Shown: positions 44,301-49,811 of the stretch, piece after piece | Position numbering within the stretch: position 1 is the stretch's first letter | How the letters are laid out: the number at the start of each line of letters is the position of its first letter | Origin: Alphaproteobacteria bacterium | Lineage (GTDB): Bacteria > Pseudomonadota > Alphaproteobacteria > UBA9655 | Direction: 5' to 3' | Assembly: GCA_019748065.1 (NCBI GenBank) | Contig: JAIEQB010000023.1 | Coordinates: 1 to 49,811 of the forward strand | Length of the DNA stretch: 49,811 nucleotides | The notes under the pieces: model-generated | Seen by the model: only the letters and a program-made list of their open reading frames with translations | What the model was told of the DNA's origin: nothing | Databases searched by the model: none | Made by a program: the position numbers and the translations under genes

Positions 44301-47300
44301 TATATTGCTTAACACTTTTAACATAATTTAATAATATTATAATTAAAATTATTAATTAACTAATTATTATTTTTTTTATTATAGAGTAAAAAAGAAATAT
44401 TACGAATTCGCAGAGGATTATTAACCCTGCCCTTTGAAGCATATCGAGGGGTTAAATCAAAGAAAGGATTTTCATCATGCTTAAAAAATTTCTCCGAACA
44501 TCAGTTTTGACTTTAGGAGCAGGTCTGTGCGTACTTTCTACCTTACAAAACGAATCTCGTGCAATGGCACCCGATGAAGATAAACCAGCAACGGTTATGA
44601 CCGGAATCTACATTCAATACAATGACCACAACGGCGTTCTGAGACATAAAGGGATAGGACAATACTTTGATTCAATCAGGGGGGGAGAAAAAAAGACCAT
44701 AAAATTACCAGACGAAAGAAGACTAGAACAACGGATAGGAGAGTTAGAACAAGATATTCACAAAGAGGGGGGAACCACTATAGCATACGAATTTTCCATG
44801 GAAGCTGTAAGCCCCTTTGCCTCCGGACCAGGTAATATTATTCTCTATAATACCAAGGACATAAAAGAACTCGCAGCACAATTGCAAAGGCCAGTGAAGG
44901 CATCTATTAATTCCAAACATCTGTTCGTACTTGATCAAGAGTGAGCTACGTCATTGATGATTCTCTAACGAATACAAAGAGATGTCATCCTGAAACAAGT
45001 TCAGGATGACATCAGTATTTAGGAGTTTTTAGGTATCTAATTCACTTCCCCTTAAATTGAGGCGGTCTTTTCTCTAAAAATGCCGCCATGCCTTCCTTTT
45101 GATCTTCAAGGGAAAAGCTAGCCTGAAAGAGGCGCCTCTCGAATCTCAAACCTTCAGAAAGGGGCGTCTCAAAGGCCCTATTCACGGATTCTTTAATCAT
45201 CATAATAACGGGCAAGGAATAGGAGGCAATTTTATGGGCCATGGCGAGAGCTTCTTCTTTCAATTTATCATCCGGGACAACGCGTGCAACGAGACCGGCC
45301 CTCTCGGCTTCTTGAGCCTCCATCAAGCGTCCTGTTAAGCATAAATCCATTGCCTTTGATTTACCGACAGAACGCGTTAACCTTTGGGTTCCCCCTGCCC
45401 CGGGAAGGGTGCCAATGGTCACTTCTGGCTGTCCAAATTTTGCTGACTCTGCGGCAATGATCAAATCGCACATCATGGCGATTTCACACCCACCGCCCAA
45501 AGCATATCCGGAAACAGCCGCGATAATAGGCTTTCGACAAGCGCTCACTTTCTCCCAGCCTTTTGTAATAAAATCTTGGAGATAAGCTTCCGAATAAATC
45601 TTTGCCTGCATTTCCTTAATGTCAGCCCCCGCCGCAAAAGCTTTTTCCGATCCGATCAAGACCATACAGTGAATATCACTATCATTTTCGCAGACATTTA
45701 AGGCCGCTCCCAATTCATCAATCAGTTGCTCTCCAAGGGCATTTAACACTTCGGGTCTATTGAGCGTGATCAAGCCCACTTTTTCTATTTTTTCAAAAAG
45801 GATAAAGCTATAGGTCATGGAAGGAGCCTTTCTTGTTGTTTATTATCTTTAGCCACTTCTTGTTGCAAAAACTCCCACAGTTTGATGATGCGCTGAGAAT
45901 TTTTCAATTGACGAGGATAAACAAAATAAAAACGCACGTAAGGGGGAGGGATTTCAGGAAGAACTTGCACTAAATCTTTAAACTTTTCAGCTATATAAAT
46001 AGGAAGGCACCCTATGCCACTTCCTGCTTCAACCATCTTTGCGATCCCATAGAGATTATTCATGGAAATATAAGCTTCCCGCATCACTCCCGGAGGAGAG
46101 CCACAGGTCAAAATGTAGTTGACATCATCATACGGCAAAAGAGCCTTGTCAAAATAGGCTATCAATTGGTGACGATCAAGATCTTCTGCTTTTATAGGAA
46201 CCCCATGATTGAACAAATACTTGCGGCTCGCATAAAAATAAAGAGGACGACAAATAAGCTCATGATAGATTAAGGATTCATCCCGCATGACGGCCGAAGA
46301 AATGGCAACATCTGACTCCCGAATTGAAACGTCTACGGGATCATCACTAAAATTTACATTGATTAATATTTCAGGGTTTTTCTTCAAAAACTGCATTAAA
46401 CGCGGCATAAACCACGTTGTTCCAAACCCAATCGTGCAAGAAATAGCTAGTGAGCCTTGCGCTCCTTCTTTCTTGTCAGTTAATTTTGCCTCTGCCATCG
46501 CAAAATCAGAAAAGACTTCCCGAATGGTGCGCAACAAAAGCTCTCCCTGCTCTGTTAAAATCAATCCCCTGACATGACGGTGAAAAAGCGGAACCCCCAT
46601 ACGGCTCTCAAGGCCACTAATTTGACGGCTAATGGCAGATTGGGTAATATCAAGGCGCGCAGCAGCTCGTGTAAAGCTCCCCGATTCAGCAACGCTATAA
46701 AAAATTCTAAGTTTATCCCAATCCATGAATTGACTTTAAACAATCCCTTCATTCTGTAAAAAGTTGGCCACATCAAGGGCTCCCATACATCCCATCCCCG
46801 CTGCTGTCACCGCTTGACGGTAGACTTTGTCACGAACATCTCCTGCAGCAAAAATACCTTTCACAGAAGTTTCCGTGGATGAAGGAGCCCCAATAATATA
46901 TCCCTCCTCATCTAGCTCAAGCTTTCCACGAAAAATTTTTGTATTCGGCACATGACCAATAGCCACAAAAATACCATCAAGTGGCAGGTCGCACAAATCG
47001 CCTGAAATTGTATTTTTCAAACGAACGTTTGTCACAGTCAGTGGATTTTCCTTTCCCATGATCTCGTCAACTACATGATTCCAAAGGATGTGGATTTTGG
47101 GATTTTTAAACAGGCGCTCTTGAAGCATCTTTTCAGCACGCAGTTGATCGCGGCGATGGATCAGGGTTACTTTTGAGGCATGATTGGTCATATAAAGGGC
47201 TTCTTCAACGGCTGTATTCCCTCCACCCACAACGGCGACCTCTTTTCCGCGAAAGAAAAAACCATCGCATGTGGCGCACCCGGATACCCCAAAACCACGG

Positions 47301-49811
47301 AATTTTGTTTCGCTTTCAATCCCAAGCCATTTGGCTTGCGCCCCCGTACAGATAATAAGAGTTTCAGCCTTGTAAGGGGTCCCATTTTCTCCTCGACAGA
47401 TAAAGGGACGCTTCGTTGTATCAACCTCCTGGATATGATCTTGAATGATCTTTGTTCCCACGTGTTCTGCTTGAAGACGCATTTGCTCCATAAGCCAAGG
47501 GCCTTGGATGACATCTGCAAAACCAGGATAATTTTCCACGTCTGTTGTGATCATCAATTGCCCGCCTGGCTCCATACCAGATACAAGGACCGGCTCCAAA
47601 TTCGCCCTTGCGGCATAAATTGCCGCGGAATAGCCTGCAGGACCACTTCCAATAATGAGCACTTTTGTATAAATTTCAGCCACGTTATTAACCCTTCTAT
47701 TGCTTAAAATTTTCCTTTATCCCTATTGTGCCAAAGTTCTCTAAGATTACCAGGGAAAAATACGCCATAATTTATGGCATATAAATTTATAGAACATAAT
47801 GCTATTTTATAGTATAATGTAAACATAGAATGTTAGTAGAAGTATGTTTTCAATTAAATTTTTTAAAAAGATGTTACCTTGAAACGTTTTTTAACTCTTT
47901 TAACTCTATCTTTTCTCTCAACCAGCACGTTTGTGAAAGCCGGGAAATTTAATATCCTTGACCTGCCCACAAGCCCCGAAGAAAGAACAGCCTCTCTTCG
48001 TGCTAAAGCTAACAGGCTACAGAAAAAGATTAATAATACAAAAAATGTCGACCTTATAGAGGCCCTTACACAACAGAAGAGATTTGTTGATACTCTTTTA
48101 GACAATTCTTTAACTGATGAGCTATATGATACTTATGACAATATCAAAAATAAAAAAGGTAAGATTAAGGCCACTTTTCTTGAAGAAATTCGTCAGACAG
48201 ACGATAAGTCGCTATCTCATAAAATTTATCGCACACTCCGCGCGGAAATCTATGCGCCCGAATCGCAAGAAGGCCGAGAGCTTGAGGCAGCTATACGTGC
48301 TTTTGAACGGACCACCTACGGCAGGGAGGTTGATAAAGACGCTGAGGCGACTGGCCGCCTCCTAACGTCAATCGCTCCGCACATACAAAAAGCTGACCAA
48401 AAAATAGACGCGTATATGGCTAATGCCGGGAAAATAAAAGCTGATTTCCAAAGAATAAAAGAATCTGGCGATGAAAGAGACCTAAAAATACTCGAACACT
48501 GGCTACCCTATGAAAGTGATGGGGGTAGAATTGTGAGAGAGGCACTTGACCGTCTTTCGTCGATAGGTACTTCACTGGTACCTGAAAGTGATCCAAAAAG
48601 TGATCCAAAAACTGATTCAACAGGGTATCCTTTGCGGATGTTTCGAGAACATCAAGCACAGGATATTTTAGGCTATAAATCGATAAAACGCAGACTTGAG
48701 CCTCTTCTCGCTCATTACCGTCAGTTAAAACAAGACGCTCCTGCTTTCATAAACTCTGTCTTTTCAGGTGCAAATGGTTACGCAAAATTGGAAGAAGATC
48801 TCTCCATACACTATGATCCTCATTCTGCTGATATGCCTCGTGAGGTGCGGGAATTTTTATTCATTATGGGAAAAATTAGGCAGCTTCCTCTTTTGCTCAC
48901 GAACCTTAAGCAGTTACAGCCACAAGCTCAAGAAGGATTACTCCTCGAACAACCACAACACTTTTTTACTCAAGACTTTTCTTCTGGCTATGAAGCCTTT
49001 CTTCCGGCTCCAGGAGAAGTGTCAGAGCAAGAAACTCCTACTTTCATAGCCTCCGTCTTTTCAGCTGGAAGTGATTACGGAAAATTGGAACAAAGGCTCT
49101 TCTCACTCTATGGTGATGATTCTCGTGGTACGCCTCCTGAGGTGAAGGAATTTTTACACATTATGAAAGAAATTAGAGAGCTTCCTCTTCAAATTATGAT
49201 GCTTAAGCAGTTCCAGCCACAAGCTCAAGAATTATTGGGCAGTCTACCAAGTTTAGGTTTAGCTCATGTGCCTTCTTTGGAGTTAAACGCAGCCCCAGCG
49301 TCTTCAAGCAATAATTCTGCGAGAATAACTTATGAAAATTATTGGAAAGATTTTCTTCCAAAAATGGGAGAGTCATTTAGGGGATATAATCATTCTCCCC
49401 TTCCAGATGCTGAAATTCTGAAAGTTTTATTTCCTGGCCTTCGAGAGGGAGAAGTTCCTTCTCTAGAGGTAGCAAAAGCTAAATTTTCAGAACTAGCAAA
49501 AGGAGGAAGACCTTATGCAAAGCTCTTTACTCCTCCTGAAAGCGTTGGCAGCAGTTCTGAGAGTAGTAGTGGCTCTTCACGATCTGAATCTATGGGTAGT
49601 TCCTATGAAGAGTATTTCAGAGGAGACTTTCTTCAAAAAATGGGAAATTCATTCAGGAAATATAATAATTCTACCCTTTCGGATGATGCAATTCTTAAAG
49701 TTCTTTTCCCTAACCTTCCAGAGGGAGAAGTTCCCCTGACTTTCGCACTTTATATAGTGGGGAGGTGAAATAGACGAGGAAAAGAGCCACGCTAGTGTAG
49801 CAGAGGTAATG

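Overview
The window looks like chromosome of an intracellular alphaproteobacterium, most likely a Holosporales/Paracaedibacter-type symbiont. This is inferred from gene content, not from any search. Supporting signs are a CtrA-type cell-cycle regulator with a perfect TTAA-N7-TTAA box beside it, a class I lysyl-tRNA synthetase, a DUF3035 lipoprotein behind lspA, an Asp-type HemB, type VI secretion genes, and many small secreted proteins with no recognisable family. Base composition is moderately AT-rich. No tRNA, rRNA, CRISPR array or complete insertion sequence was recognised.

Positions 1-7400 form an accessory, surface/secretion region. A gene on the minus strand runs off the left edge. It encodes an inverse-autotransporter-like outer-membrane barrel followed by a Pro/Gln linker and a long Glu/Ala-rich rod built from tandem repeats. 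Next to it are tssG and tssF (type VI baseplate, minus strand). Divergent from these are two tandem, duplicated membrane-anchored or secreted PTP-like phosphatases, whose upstream DNA is duplicated too.

Positions 7400-12600 hold an HdeD-like membrane protein, a P1B-type metal ATPase, CutA and two secreted proteins of unknown function, separated by AT-rich spacers and one repetitive palindrome. Positions 12749-22139 are one tightly overlapped minus-strand operon: ileS, lspA, a DUF3035 lipoprotein, a catalytic M16 protease, a non-catalytic M16 partner, pgi and mutL.

Positions 22300-24700 hold pirin, a DUF1778/GNAT toxin-antitoxin pair with a visible promoter/operator, a small decayed fragment of a second pirin gene, and a secreted-protein gene that appears broken at two homopolymers. 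Positions 24767-36675 are mostly housekeeping (trhO, DUF983, lysK, a class I glutamine amidotransferase, an RluB-type pseudouridine synthase, a dicarboxylate symporter, trkA, glyA, ctrA, pheS) with two secreted or attachment-like proteins. Positions 35653-41835 form the pheS-pheT-lepA-hemB operon.

Positions 41900-47700 carry two further small secreted proteins, a DipZ-type disulfide transporter, and a trxB-lysR-enoyl-CoA hydratase operon. Positions 47879-49768 encode a large secreted protein with two kinds of internal repeat and an abrupt, unlike C-terminus near the right edge.

Between genes, a family of GTCATCC-type palindromes recurs at five places. The most interesting parts are the left-hand surface/secretion cluster, the set of small secreted proteins that share an acidic start to the mature chain, the frameshifted secreted gene, and the CtrA box between ctrA and pheS.
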